A stretch of DNA of 64,000 bases from Planosporangium mesophilum. Lineage in GTDB: Bacteria > Actinomycetota > Actinomycetes > Mycobacteriales > Micromonosporaceae. The stretch covers positions 1-64,000 of the forward strand of contig NZ_BOON01000017.1 of NCBI RefSeq assembly GCF_016863255.1, given 5' to 3'. Positions 9,632-18,505 of this stretch are shown piece after piece. Position numbers and translations under genes: made by a program. The stretch's first letter is position 1, and every line of letters begins with the position of its first letter. The notes beneath the pieces were generated by a model. It saw only the letters and a list, made by a program, of their open reading frames with translations. It was not told the DNA's origin and did not search any database.

Positions 9632-9907
9632 TCACCCGTCACCGCCTGGCTGCTCGGCCGCACCACCTGACTGCTCGGCCTCCCAGCGGGCGGCGAGTTC
9701 GCTGATCGTGGCCGCGGCCGCGACGGGATCGGCGCCCTGCCCCACCGCGAGCCCGAGCAGGTACGCCGAGACCGGCGCCGCCGGCCGGAGCACGCCGTGG
9801 GCCACGTCGCGGGCGAGGTCGAGGACGAGCTTGTGCTCCTCGGGGTGGGCCGGCGTCAGCTCCAGCGCGTCGCGTACCCGCGCCGTCCACTCGTCCATCA
9901 CGCTCAT
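9632..9907 (-). CDS. DUF6457 family small protein, molybdenum cofactor operon
   Basis: 91 residues: a helical protein beginning MSVMDEWTARVRDALEL with the conserved LDLARDVAHGVLRPAAPVSAYLLGLA core of DUF6457. Proteins of this type are regularly encoded beside mobA or moeA in actinobacteria, so a minor role in molybdopterin guanine dinucleotide or formate dehydrogenase maturation is inferred from neighbours only. Its ATG overlaps the stop of the 24-codon ORF upstream (ATGA), so it is translationally coupled. Confidence 0.75.
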   Translation of the reverse strand: MSVMDEWTARVRDALELTPAHPEEHKLVLDLARDVAHGVLRPAAPVSAYLLGLAVGQGADPVAAAATISELAARWEAEQSGGAAEQPGGDG

Positions 9908-9978
9908 GCCGGCACTCCGCTCCGCTCCGTACCGCCATGGGACTCATCCGCGCTGAGCCCCTCGATTCGCTCGCTCAT
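9904..9978 (-). CDS. 24-codon coupling ORF between mobA and DUF6457 gene
   Basis: Reads [24 protein letters not shown]. Its ATG overlaps the mobA stop and its stop overlaps the DUF6457 ATG, so three frames are joined by two ATGA overlaps. The DNA resembles the ATGAGCGAGCGA-type intergenic repeats of Micromonospora relatives (from memory, not checked). It may be a translated spacer rather than a functional peptide. Confidence 0.4.
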   Translation of the reverse strand: MSERIEGLSADESHGGTERSGVPA

Positions 9979-10565
9979 GCCCGTTCCTCCGCCCATCGGT
10001 AGTCGTCCTCGGTGTCGCAGTCGTACCACGGCGGCGGCCGGCCGACCTCGCGACGGTCGACGCCTGCCGGGCGCAGGGCGGACACCAGGGCGCGCATTCG
10101 CTGTCCGGCCGGCGGATGCAGCTCGGCCAGCCGGTCCCGAAGGGCACGGGTACGCCACACCCCGCACAGCCACTGCCGGCAGCCCTCGGCGTCGACGAGG
10201 ACGGCCCCGTCGTGGTCGTCGGTTGTCGCGGCCTGCCGCAGGGCGTCGATGTCGGCGGGCGTGAGGAACGGCAGGTCGGCCGCGAGTACGGCGACAAGCT
10301 CGACGTCGCCGGGCAGTGCGGACAGGCCGGCGGCGAGCGCCGCGACCGGGCCGCCACCGGGCGGGGACTCCCGTACCCGCACGACGTCCGTGTCCAGCCC
10401 CGGCCTGGCCGGCCCGACGACGATTCGCGGCGACGCGTCGGCCACGGCGTCCAGGACGCGACGCACCATCGGCGCGCCACCGACCGGCAGCGCCGGCTTG
10501 TCGCGCCCGCCCATGCGGCGGCCGCCACCGCCAGCCAGCACGATCGCCGCGTAGTCCGCCGTCAT
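9975..10565 (-). CDS. mobA: Molybdenum cofactor guanylyltransferase
   Basis: 196 residues from ATG 10565. It transfers GMP from GTP to molybdopterin to give the guanine dinucleotide cofactor. The nucleotide-binding signature [14 protein letters not shown] (residues 10-23) is complete, followed by [11 protein letters not shown] with the metal-binding Asp. Length is usual for MobA. It is first in a coupled run with the 24-codon ORF and the DUF6457 gene. fdhD starts 60 bases away on the other strand, consistent with maturation of a molybdenum formate dehydrogenase encoded elsewhere. Confidence 0.9.
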   Translation of the reverse strand: MTADYAAIVLAGGGGRRMGGRDKPALPVGGAPMVRRVLDAVADASPRIVVGPARPGLDTDVVRVRESPPGGGPVAALAAGLSALPGDVELVAVLAADLPFLTPADIDALRQAATTDDHDGAVLVDAEGCRQWLCGVWRTRALRDRLAELHPPAGQRMRALVSALRPAGVDRREVGRPPPWYDCDTEDDYRWAEERA

Positions 10566-10624
10566 CGGTCCAGTCTGCCGGTCCGGCCACGGCGGGTGCG
10601 CCCCGGTGTGCGCAGAATGGACGG

Positions 10625-11476
10625 ATGGCACGTCGAAACGTCAGGCACACGGTCACCCGGATCGACACCGCCGGTACCACCCCGACGGTCCGCCGCTCCC
10701 CCGACCACGTCGCCGCGGAGGAACCGCTGGAGATCCGGGTCGGACCGGCCGGGCCGGCCAAGCGCAGCCCGCTCGCCGTCACGATGCGCACCCCCGGTGA
10801 CGACCTCGATCTGGCGATCGGGTTCCTGCTGACCGAGGGGATCATCGGGAGCGCCGAGGATGTGCACACCGCCCAGTTGTGCGCCGGCGACGACACGCCG
10901 AACACGTACAACGTCGTCGATGTCGTCCTTGCGCCCGGCGTCGAACCGCCGGAGACGGACCCGACACGGAACTTCTACACCACCTCCTCGTGCGGAATCT
11001 GCGGCAAGGCCAGCATCGACGCCGTCCGGACCCGGTCCCGGTTCGACGTCGCGGCCGACCCGACCGTGGTGCCCGCCGCCACCCTCGTCGCACTGCCGGA
11101 CCGGCTCGCCGCGCGCCAGGTCGGCTTCCAACGCACCGGCGGGCTGCACGCGGCCGGGCTGTTCACCGCCGACGGCGAACTGGTGTGCCTACGCGAGGAC
11201 GTCGGCCGGCACAACGCGGTGGACAAGGTGATCGGGTGGGCGGTCCGCGAGAAACGGCTGCCGCTGGCCGGGCATGTCCTGCTCGTCAGCGGCCGGGCCA
11301 GCTTCGAGCTGACCCAGAAGGCCGCCATGGCCGGCATACCCGTACTGGCCGCCGTCTCCGCGCCGAGCAGCCTGGCCGTCGAGCTCGCCACGGAGGCCGG
11401 CCTCGGACTGGTCGGCTTCCTGCGCGGAACCAGCATGAACGTGTACGCAGGGGGCCAGCGGATCGGCACGGACTGA
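10625..11476 (+). CDS. fdhD: Formate dehydrogenase accessory sulfurtransferase
   Basis: 283 residues. FdhD takes sulfur from a cysteine desulfurase and inserts it at the Mo-bisMGD cofactor of formate dehydrogenases. The sulfur-carrying pair is visible as Cys123 and Cys126 in [10 protein letters not shown]. Further family motifs are [24 protein letters not shown] and [16 protein letters not shown] 10625 is chosen by frame and family alignment. It is divergent from mobA. Confidence 0.93.
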   Translation: MARRNVRHTVTRIDTAGTTPTVRRSPDHVAAEEPLEIRVGPAGPAKRSPLAVTMRTPGDDLDLAIGFLLTEGIIGSAEDVHTAQLCAGDDTPNTYNVVDVVLAPGVEPPETDPTRNFYTTSSCGICGKASIDAVRTRSRFDVAADPTVVPAATLVALPDRLAARQVGFQRTGGLHAAGLFTADGELVCLREDVGRHNAVDKVIGWAVREKRLPLAGHVLLVSGRASFELTQKAAMAGIPVLAAVSAPSSLAVELATEAGLGLVGFLRGTSMNVYAGGQRIGTD

Positions 11477-11479
11477 CGC

Positions 11480-12553
11480 TCACCCGGTACGCGTGGACCG
11501 TCCCCCGGTACGCCGCCGGCGGCGCTGGCGTGCCGGCCGCTCGTCGAACAGCGACGGCGGAAGCGCCCGGTCCAGCGCCTCCCCGAGCAGCCGCGCCAGC
11601 GCGTACCCCTGGTTGCACTCCAGGGCGCGCTGCACCGCTATCCAGGCCAGCGCCCCGTTCCCGGATCGCCACGCCGCGTACCCCAGTAGCGTCGCCGGGG
11701 CCGCGACCAGGTCCGCCCGCGCCCGCCGGGTCACGTCGCGCCACAGTTCGAGGTGCGCCGCGAGCCGGTCGCCCGCGACGGTGACCCGGGACCAGCACAG
11801 GTCGCGCACGTCGGTGCGCGCCACCAGCAGGCTCAGCGAGGCGACCTCGTCGTCGGTGAGGCGTCCGCCCTCGACGTAGCGACGCACCGCCAGGGTGAGG
11901 GCCCGAAGCCCGGCACGTTGGCGGTCGCGGGCCGGGTCGCCCGTCCGGTCCGCGGCCCCGTCGGCCGGCTCGGCCGCCGCGTCCGCGGCGAGCGTCTGCG
12001 CGGCCCGCTCCGTCGCCCGGTCCATCGCTTGACGTTCGGCGCCCTCGACCGGCGCGAGGCGCTGCTCCAGAGCGGCCCGGTCGGGCAGGGCGACCCGCCC
12101 GGCGTACGTGGCCACGGCGGCCACCTCGGTGCCGGTCACGTCGTACGGCGTGCCGTCGGCGGGGCAGCACCGCACCGAGTCACACAGGTACGACCAGTAG
12201 CGCCCCTCCTGCGCGCGCAGGATCTCACCCACCGACACGCCGTACCCCCGCAAGCCGTCGCGCAGCGGGAGCACGGCGCGGGTGACGGCGGCGGCCACGC
12301 CGTACCCGATGATCAACGCCACGTCGACACGCTGGCCGGCGAGCACCTCACCGAGCTGATCGGCCAGTGCCAGGACGGCGTCCGGCGGGGCGTCCGGCGG
12401 GGGCAGATCGGCGCGGGCGGTGAAGACGACGCGGGCGCCGGTCAGGCCGACGACCACCACGCTGTCCGCGGGGTGGAAGCCGAGGAGGTACGGGACGGCG
12501 GCCAACAGGTCCGTCGGCGTGTGCAGGGTGACGCGGGAGGTCGGGAAGCTCAT
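11480..12553 (-). CDS. DUF4192 domain-containing protein
   Basis: 357 residues from ATG 12553, where the family motif begins (MSFPTSRVTLHTPTDLLAAVPYLLGFHPADSVVVVGL). The GFHPxDSVVVV motif is characteristic of DUF4192, found almost only in actinobacteria and of unknown function. A repeat-like C-terminal half (AWRSGNGALAWIAVQRALECNQGYALARLL) is shared by the family. The tail is rich in Arg (RQRRRRRTGGRSTRTG). Convergent with fdhD with only 3 bases between stops. Confidence 0.8.
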   Translation of the reverse strand: MSFPTSRVTLHTPTDLLAAVPYLLGFHPADSVVVVGLTGARVVFTARADLPPPDAPPDAVLALADQLGEVLAGQRVDVALIIGYGVAAAVTRAVLPLRDGLRGYGVSVGEILRAQEGRYWSYLCDSVRCCPADGTPYDVTGTEVAAVATYAGRVALPDRAALEQRLAPVEGAERQAMDRATERAAQTLAADAAAEPADGAADRTGDPARDRQRAGLRALTLAVRRYVEGGRLTDDEVASLSLLVARTDVRDLCWSRVTVAGDRLAAHLELWRDVTRRARADLVAAPATLLGYAAWRSGNGALAWIAVQRALECNQGYALARLLGEALDRALPPSLFDERPARQRRRRRTGGRSTRTG

Positions 12554-12605
12554 GGTCGCTGAGCCTGCTCCCGCCACAACCGGAGTGACAGCACAAGTTC
12601 TCGCC

Positions 12606-12635
12606 TGTGGACAGACCAGTCCTGCCTGTGGATAA
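12606..12635. promoter_or_regulatory. Pair of DnaA-box-like sequences, 21 bp apart
   Basis: TGTGGACAG (12606-12614) and TGTGGATAA (12627-12635). The second is the exact complement of TTATCCACA, the consensus DnaA box; the first differs slightly. They are spaced two helical turns apart in the 98-base gap between the DUF4192 and GNAT genes. DnaA binding is inference. Confidence 0.4.
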
Positions 12636-12651
12636 CCGTCCGCTGGCGGGC

Positions 12652-13245
12652 TCAGTACCGGAACTGCACGCCGTGCAGGTCGAGCCCGTCGCGCCACTGG
12701 CCGTTGCGCCCGGTGAGGTCGAGGGCGAGCGTGACGGTGGCCGCCGCGTCGAACCCGGCGTGGTACAGGCACCGGATCGCTTCGAGGTTGCGCAGCGCCG
12801 GCGAGATCGTCAGCTCCCGCATGCCGCGGCGGCGCGCCTGCTCGGCCACGTACCCCAGTAGCGCCCGGCCGACGCCCTGGCCGCGTCGCTGCGCGGTGAC
12901 CACGACCGGGTCGACGGAGCCGGCCCGACCCTGCAGGATCAGCCCGACGAAGCCGACGACGCCGTCGTCACCGTGCTGAGCCACCCACATGCCGGACAGG
13001 TCCAGGCGGGTGAGGTACTCCTCGAAGCCGGCGCCGCTCGCGGCGTCGGCCGGGCTGGTGGCGGTCCCGAACTCCCCGACTGCCGCCGGTGTCGCCGCGG
13101 GTACCGGCGGCGCATCCGGATAGAGCCGGCGGTGTTCGGACGTCAACTCGGCCCACAAGCGCCGGCAGGCACTGTGGTCGGTCGGCCGGTAGCCCCGGAT
13201 CACCACCGCGGCCGTTCCTCGCGTGGACGGAAGAGTCTGCGTCAT
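12652..13245 (-). CDS. GNAT family N-acetyltransferase
   Basis: 197 residues from ATG 13245. The acetyl-CoA-binding motif A is present (VVTAQRRGQGVGRALLGYVAEQARRRG, with Q/RRGQGVG), followed by motif B (ITISPALRNLEAIRCLYHAGFDAAATVTLALDL). Substrate cannot be predicted. It is monocistronic, with the DnaA-box-like pair downstream of its stop. Confidence 0.85.
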   Translation of the reverse strand: MTQTLPSTRGTAAVVIRGYRPTDHSACRRLWAELTSEHRRLYPDAPPVPAATPAAVGEFGTATSPADAASGAGFEEYLTRLDLSGMWVAQHGDDGVVGFVGLILQGRAGSVDPVVVTAQRRGQGVGRALLGYVAEQARRRGMRELTISPALRNLEAIRCLYHAGFDAAATVTLALDLTGRNGQWRDGLDLHGVQFRY

Positions 13246-13393
13246 TCGCTCATAGTGACCCCATGACCGCGTCGGCGACACCGTTTCCGGGAATGAGATA
13301 CCCGCTTCTGCCAGCCGGAACGGGCGACAGGTGGCGGAGAGCAGGCCCGCGCCCGGCCGATATCAAGGCCGGGTGCGGGCCACCGCGACGCGG

Positions 13394-14134
13394 TCAGCGC
13401 TCCCCGGGGTGCCCGGCGGGGTACCCGAGCAGCCGGCCCACGCCGCCCAACAGCTCTCCGACGACGGTGAGAACCTTGTCGTCACCACCGGGCCCCGGCG
13501 CAGGCGCGGGGCGCGACGGCGCGGACCTGGGCGGAGCCTCCGGCGACCGGCCCGACGGAGCGCCGCCTGACCGATCACCGTCGGAGTCCGACGGGGACCG
13601 GCGCCCCGGTACCGGGGCGCACTCCTCCCGGCCGTCGCCGGGAGCGGGAGCCGGCCCCGCGCCCGGGGGCTCCGCCGGCGGAGGCGTGGCGCCCGAACCG
13701 GAACCGGAACCCGACTCGGAGCCCGAGCCGGAACGAGAACCGGAGCCGGACCCGCCGAACCGGGCCGACTCCTCACGGGGCGACCGCGGCGTGATCGTGA
13801 TCGTGTCCTCGGCCGGGGGCAGCGGAGCCGGCGGCGACGCCGCCGTCGGCGGAGACGGGACGGGCGACGCCGCCGGGGGTCGGGGCGACGCCGAGCCGGC
13901 GTCGCCCCGGCCCGGTATGACGACCGGGTCGTGCGGTGGCTCCGCGGCGACCGTCGAACGAGAGTCGGCGGTGGTGGTCAGCGACGCCGACCCGGCCAGC
14001 ACCACGGCGAGCATCGGGACGGAGGCGAGAGTGACCAGAACGGCGACGACCATCGGGTACGGGCGGCCGACACCGGGGAAGCGGTGTCGAGTGATGCGGT
14101 GCCGGACTATCGGGCGTGGCTCGGGGGCCGACAC
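13394..14134 (-). CDS. Pro/Ser-rich membrane-anchored or secreted protein of unknown function
   Basis: 246 residues from GTG 14134, which has GAAGGAG upstream. A basic N-terminus (RHRITRHRF) precedes one hydrophobic helix (MVVAVLVTLASVPMLAVVLAG). The rest is low-complexity: Pro/Ala/Ser stretches and a run of Gly-Ser-Glu-Arg dipeptides around residues 130-150, ending in a short helical segment (VLTVVGELLGGVGRLLGYP). It looks like an exported or signal-anchored protein with a disordered extracellular stalk. No family is recognised. Confidence 0.55.
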   Translation of the reverse strand: MSAPEPRPIVRHRITRHRFPGVGRPYPMVVAVLVTLASVPMLAVVLAGSASLTTTADSRSTVAAEPPHDPVVIPGRGDAGSASPRPPAASPVPSPPTAASPPAPLPPAEDTITITPRSPREESARFGGSGSGSRSGSGSESGSGSGSGATPPPAEPPGAGPAPAPGDGREECAPVPGRRSPSDSDGDRSGGAPSGRSPEAPPRSAPSRPAPAPGPGGDDKVLTVVGELLGGVGRLLGYPAGHPGER

Positions 14135-14578
14135 GCGGTACTCCTTCGGGAGGGGGTGCACGCCCCGACACACGGGCATGGGGATTTGCCCGAGTAGCCG
14201 GGACCGGGCGCCGCGGGGGACGGCGCCATCCTGTCCAACGGTTGTCGCGCGCCGTCGATTCGGTATTCAGTGTGCCGAATTTCCGACCGTGCGGAACCGC
14301 ACTCTTTGTCCGACTAGCGATCTTGGGCCGGCAAACATCATCCGACCGGACTGTGGTGATGGTCACGACTTCTGCCATGCTGAATGCGACGACACCGGTT
14401 CACGCGCGCATACCCTGCGAGCGACGCTCCGGGGTTGTCGCTCCCGGGCGCGGGAAACAGAGATCCCGCTACGCCCGTAGCTGCGCACCGCCCCGACCGG
14501 GCCGGCCGCGCCAGCTCGCAACCCGCTGGTCGGCAGGGCCACCCCGCTGCCGACGCGAGACACGACAGGGAGACACGG
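14135..14578. other. 444-base intergenic region, divergent promoters
   Basis: Lies between divergent starts at 14134 and 14579 and should hold both promoters. An imperfect repeat, ATTCGG (from 14258) and CCGAAT, flanks a short AT-richer stretch. No convincing -35/-10 pair, small gene or RNA is seen. Confidence 0.4.
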
Positions 14579-15724
14579 ATGGCTAAGGGCGATACAGCCC
14601 CGGCCCGGACCCGGACGACACGCAGGGCGAAGCCCGCGCCCGCGCCCGAGTTCGTGCAGCTACTCACCCCCGAGGGCGAGCGGGTCGACCACCCCTCGTA
14701 CACGGTCGACTTCACCGACGAGGACTACCGCGGCCTGTACCGGGACCTCGTCACCGTCCGGCGGCTGGACGCCGAGGCGACCGCCCTGCAACGCCAGGGC
14801 GAGCTCGGAATCTGGGCCAGCCTGCTGGGCCAGGAAGCGGCTCAGGTCGGCTCCGGCCGGGCACTGCAGCCCCAGGACATGGTGTTCCCGACCTACCGCG
14901 AACACGGCGTGCTCTACTGCCGGGGCATCGACCCGATCATGCCGCTGAGCCTGTTCCGCGGCGTCGACCAGGGCGCCTGGGACCCCAACGAGTTCAAGTT
15001 CAACATGTACACGATCGTCATCGGCGCCCAGACGCTGCACGCGACCGGGTACGCCATGGGCGTGGCCAAGGACGGCAAGGTCGGTGGCCCGGACGGCGAG
15101 GCTGTCGTCGCCTACTTCGGCGACGGCGCGACCAGCCAGGGCGACGTGAACGAGGCGTTCGTCTGGTCCAGCGTGTTCAACGCGCCGATCGTCTTCTTCT
15201 GCCAGAACAACCAGTACGCGATCTCCGAGCCGCTGGAGCGCCAGACCCGGGTACCGCTGTTCCAGCGGGCCGCCGGCTTCGGCTTCCCCGGCATCCGGGT
15301 GGACGGCAACGACGTGCTCGCGGTGTACGCGGTGACCCGCGACGCGCTCGACAACGCCCGGCAGGGCCAGGGCCCGACGCTGATCGAGGCGTACACGTAC
15401 CGCATGGGCGCGCACACCACCTCCGACGACCCGACCCGCTACCGCATCGCGAGCGAGGTCGAGGCCTGGCAGGCGAAGGACCCGGTCAAGCGGGTACGTG
15501 CCTTCCTGGAGAAGCAGAAGCTGGCCGACGACGCGTTCTTCGACGAGGTGGACGAGGCGGCCCGGGTACAGGCGGTGCACCTGCGCGAGCGGGTGCTCGA
15601 CATGCCCAACCCGGACCCGCGGACCCTGTTCGACCACGTCTACTCCGAAGGCTCGCCGCTGCTCGACGAAGAGCGCGAGCAGTTCTCGGCTTACCTCGCG
15701 TCGTTCGAGGGGAGTGCACACTGA
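14579..15724 (+). CDS. 2-oxoacid dehydrogenase (pyruvate or branched-chain) E1 component, alpha subunit
   Basis: 381 residues from ATG 14579 (AGGGAG upstream). With E1-beta it forms the thiamine-diphosphate-dependent decarboxylase that reductively acylates E2. The TPP/Mg motif GDGATSQGDVNEAF...NN spans residues ~181-213. Phosphate-binding and interface motifs PTYREHG and RMGAHTTSDDPTRYR are present. A 25-residue Ala/Pro/Lys-rich N-terminus is extra. Its stop overlaps the E1-beta start (TGATG), so the two are coupled. Substrate choice (pyruvate versus branched-chain keto acids) cannot be settled from sequence; actinobacterial homologues carry both labels. Confidence 0.92.
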   Translation: MAKGDTAPARTRTTRRAKPAPAPEFVQLLTPEGERVDHPSYTVDFTDEDYRGLYRDLVTVRRLDAEATALQRQGELGIWASLLGQEAAQVGSGRALQPQDMVFPTYREHGVLYCRGIDPIMPLSLFRGVDQGAWDPNEFKFNMYTIVIGAQTLHATGYAMGVAKDGKVGGPDGEAVVAYFGDGATSQGDVNEAFVWSSVFNAPIVFFCQNNQYAISEPLERQTRVPLFQRAAGFGFPGIRVDGNDVLAVYAVTRDALDNARQGQGPTLIEAYTYRMGAHTTSDDPTRYRIASEVEAWQAKDPVKRVRAFLEKQKLADDAFFDEVDEAARVQAVHLRERVLDMPNPDPRTLFDHVYSEGSPLLDEEREQFSAYLASFEGSAH

Positions 15725-16704
15725 TGACCGAGACCCTCACGCTCGGCAAGGCCCTCAACGTCGGCCTGCGGCGCTCCCTCGAAGCCGACGACAAGGTGCT
15801 CATCATGGGCGAGGATGTCGGCAAGCTCGGCGGCGTCTTCCGCATCACCGACGGCCTGCAGAAGGACTTCGGCGAGGACCGCGTCATCGACACCCCGCTG
15901 GCCGAGTCCGGCATCATCGGTACCGCCGTCGGCCTGGCGATCCGGGGCTACCGGCCGGTCTGCGAGATCCAGTTCGACGGCTTCGTCTACCCGGCGTACG
16001 ACCAGATCGTGTCCCAGGTGGCGAAGATGACCTACCGGTCGCGCGGCAAGGTCAAGATGCCGATCGTCATCCGGATCCCGTTCGGCGGCGGCATCGGCGC
16101 GGTGGAGCACCACTCCGAGTCCCCCGAGGCGTACTTCGCGCACACCGCGGGCCTCAAGGTCGTCTCGTGCTCCAACCCCAACGACGCGTACTGGATGATC
16201 CAGCAGGCCGTCGCCTCGGACGACCCGATCGTGTTCCTGGAGCCCAAGCGGCGGTACTGGGAGAAGGGCGAGGTCGACACCGACGCCACCGCACCGTCAT
16301 TCCCGCTGCACTCCGCGCGGGTGGTGCGCCCCGGTACGGACTGCACCGTCGTCGCGTACGGGCCGATGGTCCGCACCGCGCTGGACGCCGCCACCGCGGT
16401 CGACGGCGAGCGCTCCCTCGAGGTGATCGACCTGCGCTCGCTCTCCCCGCTCGACCTCGGACCCGTCTACGAGTCGGTCCGCAGGACCGGCCGGCTGATC
16501 GTCGTCCACGAGGCCCCGTCCAACCTGGGTATGGGCGCCGAGGTGGCCGCCCGCGTGACCGAGCACTGCTTCTACTCGCTGGAGGCGCCGGTGCTGCGCG
16601 TCACCGGCTTCAACACGCCGTACCCGGCGGCCCGGGTCGAGGAGGAGTACCTGCCCGACCTGGACCGCGTCCTCGACGGCGTCGACCGGACGTTCGGGTG
16701 GTGA
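15724..16704 (+). CDS. 2-oxoacid dehydrogenase E1 component, beta subunit
   Basis: 326 residues. It forms the alpha2beta2 E1 with the preceding gene. Family motifs are MGEDVGKLGGVFRITDGL, the active-site region PLAESGIIGTAVGLAIRGYRPVCEIQF and the C-terminal transketolase fold (VVAYGPMV, EVIDLRSLSPLD, RVTGFNTPYP). Its stop overlaps the GTG proposed for E2, so all three genes are translated as one unit. Confidence 0.93.
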   Translation: MTETLTLGKALNVGLRRSLEADDKVLIMGEDVGKLGGVFRITDGLQKDFGEDRVIDTPLAESGIIGTAVGLAIRGYRPVCEIQFDGFVYPAYDQIVSQVAKMTYRSRGKVKMPIVIRIPFGGGIGAVEHHSESPEAYFAHTAGLKVVSCSNPNDAYWMIQQAVASDDPIVFLEPKRRYWEKGEVDTDATAPSFPLHSARVVRPGTDCTVVAYGPMVRTALDAATAVDGERSLEVIDLRSLSPLDLGPVYESVRRTGRLIVVHEAPSNLGMGAEVAARVTEHCFYSLEAPVLRVTGFNTPYPAARVEEEYLPDLDRVLDGVDRTFGW

Positions 16705-18116
16705 CGCGGGTGTCGCGGATCAAGGAGTTCCCGCTGCCCGACCTGGGTGAGGGCCTCACCGAGGGCGAGATCCTCAAGTGGCTGGTGGCGGTGGGCGACA
16801 CGATCGAGCTGAACCAGCCGATCGTGGAGGTCGAGACGGCGAAGGCGGCCGTCGAGATCCCGGCGAAGTGGGCGGGCCAGGTCAGCGCCATCTTCCACGC
16901 GGAGGGTGAGACTGTCGAGGTCGGCACCGCGATCATCGCGATCGACACCGACCCGGGCGCCGGCCCGGTCAACGGGTCGAACGGCTCGGCCGGGTCCGCG
17001 ACCGCCACCCCGTCGGCGGCGTCCCTCGCCGCCGTGGAGATCGCACCGGCGGAGGGTGCCGTCGAGCCCGGCCTGATCGGCGGTCCCGCCCCCGGCGGCC
17101 GGACCGCGGTACTCGTCGGGTACGGGCCGAAGAACACGGTGGCCCAGCGGCGACCGCGTGCCACCCCGAAGCCGCCCGCGCCGGCACCCGCCGTACCGGT
17201 GCAGAAGCCGGTGCAGAAGCCGGTCGAGCAGCCGGTAGTGCCGACCCAGCGGCCGCTGGCCAAGCCGCCGGTACGCAAGCTCGCCAAGGATCTCGGCGTC
17301 GACCTGTACGCCCTCACCGGCACCGGGCCGAACGGCTCGATCACCCGGGAGGACGTCCAGCAGGCGACCCAGCGGCCTGAGCCCGCCGTCACCGCGGCGG
17401 CCCCGAGCTTCGGTGCGGACCGGGAGCAGCGCATCCCGGTCAAGGGGGTACGCAAGCTGACCGCCGCGAACATGGTGGCGAGCGCGTTCACCGCGCCGCA
17501 CGTCACCGAGTTCCTGACGGTCGACGTCACCCGCTCGATGAAGGCGCTCGACCGGCTGCGCGAGCTGCCCGACTGGCGGGGCGTACGGGTCTCCCCGCTG
17601 CTCCTGGTCGCGAAGGCCGTCCTGGTCGCCATCAAGCGGTACCCGATGGTGAACTCGACCTGGGCCGGCGACGAGATCGTCGTCAAGGAGTACGTCAACC
17701 TCGGCATCGCGGCGGCGACCGAGCGTGGCCTGATCGTGCCCAACATCTCCGACGCCGGCCGACTGAGCCTGCGGGAGCTGGCGGACGCCATGGCGGCGCT
17801 GGTCACGACCGCCAAGGAGGGGCGTACGTCGCCCGGCGACATGGCGGGCGGCACGTTCACGATCACCAACGTCGGCGTGTTCGGGGTGGACACCGGTACC
17901 CCGATCCTGCCGCCCGGTGAGTCGGCGATCCTCGCCTTCGGCGCCGTCCGCGAGATGCCGTGGGTACACAAGGGCAAGGTCAAGGTGCGCCAGGTGACCA
18001 CGCTCGGCCTGTCGTTCGACCACCGCATCATCGACGGCGAACTCGGCTCGAAATTCCTCCGCGACGTCGGCCTGTTCCTGTCCGACCCCGAGGCGGCGCT
18101 GCTCGCCTGGGGCTGA
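16701..18116 (+). CDS. 2-oxoacid dehydrogenase E2 component (dihydrolipoamide acyltransferase)
   Basis: About 471 residues. It carries the acyl group on lipoamide and transfers it to CoA. The single N-terminal lipoyl domain has its lipoylated Lys48 in ETAKAAVEIP. An Ala/Pro linker with repeated VQKPVQKPV follows, then the peripheral subunit-binding domain (VRKLAKDLGVDLYALTGTG), then the catalytic domain with the HxxxDG motif in SFDHRIIDGE. GTG 16701 overlaps the E1-beta stop; GTG 16698 and 16710 are alternatives. No E3 gene is adjacent, so a shared lipoamide dehydrogenase is presumably used. Confidence 0.92.
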   Translation: MTRVSRIKEFPLPDLGEGLTEGEILKWLVAVGDTIELNQPIVEVETAKAAVEIPAKWAGQVSAIFHAEGETVEVGTAIIAIDTDPGAGPVNGSNGSAGSATATPSAASLAAVEIAPAEGAVEPGLIGGPAPGGRTAVLVGYGPKNTVAQRRPRATPKPPAPAPAVPVQKPVQKPVEQPVVPTQRPLAKPPVRKLAKDLGVDLYALTGTGPNGSITREDVQQATQRPEPAVTAAAPSFGADREQRIPVKGVRKLTAANMVASAFTAPHVTEFLTVDVTRSMKALDRLRELPDWRGVRVSPLLLVAKAVLVAIKRYPMVNSTWAGDEIVVKEYVNLGIAAATERGLIVPNISDAGRLSLRELADAMAALVTTAKEGRTSPGDMAGGTFTITNVGVFGVDTGTPILPPGESAILAFGAVREMPWVHKGKVKVRQVTTLGLSFDHRIIDGELGSKFLRDVGLFLSDPEAALLAWG

Positions 18117-18129
18117 GACACCGCGAAGA

Positions 18130-18160
18130 CGGCCCCCGTACCCGCCGGGTACGGGGGCCG
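18130..18160 (+). terminator. Strong intrinsic-type terminator after E2
   Basis: A perfect stem GGCCCCCGTACCC / GGGTACGGGGGCC with a 3-base loop, followed by GTTTCG, begins 14 bases after the E2 stop. It closes the three-gene operon. Confidence 0.85.
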
Positions 18161-18318
18161 TTTCGTACCCGGCATCCCTTTAGCACCCAAGGTGCAACGC
18201 CTCTGTTGCCTAAGAATCGTCGGCTGGTAAGCCAGATCACCTAATAATCTATGGCAGAGGCTGATCATCTGCCGCTTTAATAGAGGTACACAACACGGCA
18301 CTACCTGGAGCGAATGCC

Positions 18319-18450
18319 ATGAGCACCTTGATGGTCCGGTACCGCGCCCGGCGCGACGCCGCCTGGCGCCGTCAGGCGATCACACGCGCCCTCTCCGAGA
18401 TTCCGTCGCGCGCGGTCCGCGCCGAGCTGATGGATCTTGCCAACCGCTGA
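18319..18450 (+). CDS. 43-residue basic microprotein
   Basis: ATG 18319 with GGAG 8 bases upstream encodes MSTLMVRYRARRDAAWRRQA, then a second helix ending ELMDLANR. The sequence is amphipathic and strongly Arg-rich in the first half. Short proteins with this pattern recur in Micromonosporaceae and relatives (from general recall, not checked). The flanking terminators (18130-18160 and 18469-18505) isolate it as a single transcription unit, which supports a real gene. Function unknown; nucleic acid or membrane binding is conceivable. Confidence 0.65.
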   Translation: MSTLMVRYRARRDAAWRRQAITRALSEIPSRAVRAELMDLANR

Positions 18451-18468
18451 CCTTTCCTCCCTCCATCA

Positions 18469-18505
18469 CCGCTGGCCCGGTGGGCATTGCCCACCGGGCC
18501 AGCGG
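18469..18505 (+). terminator. Terminator of the microprotein gene
   Basis: The arm CCGCTGGCCCGGTGGGC, a loop of ATT and its exact complement, followed by CATTT, begin 19 bases after the stop codon. The stem of about 17 bp is one of the strongest in the window. Confidence 0.85.

Noticed and set aside
13394-14480. Long plus-strand open frame 13089-14480
   Set aside because: It lies opposite the Pro/Ser-rich gene and mirrors its low-complexity GC-rich DNA; no domain, no start signal.
15498-16700. Long open frame that continues in phase into E2, suggesting an E1-E2 fusion
   Set aside because: It overlaps the E1-alpha and E1-beta frames, reads as Arg/Pro-rich nonsense, and only becomes protein-like at the E2 start near 16701.
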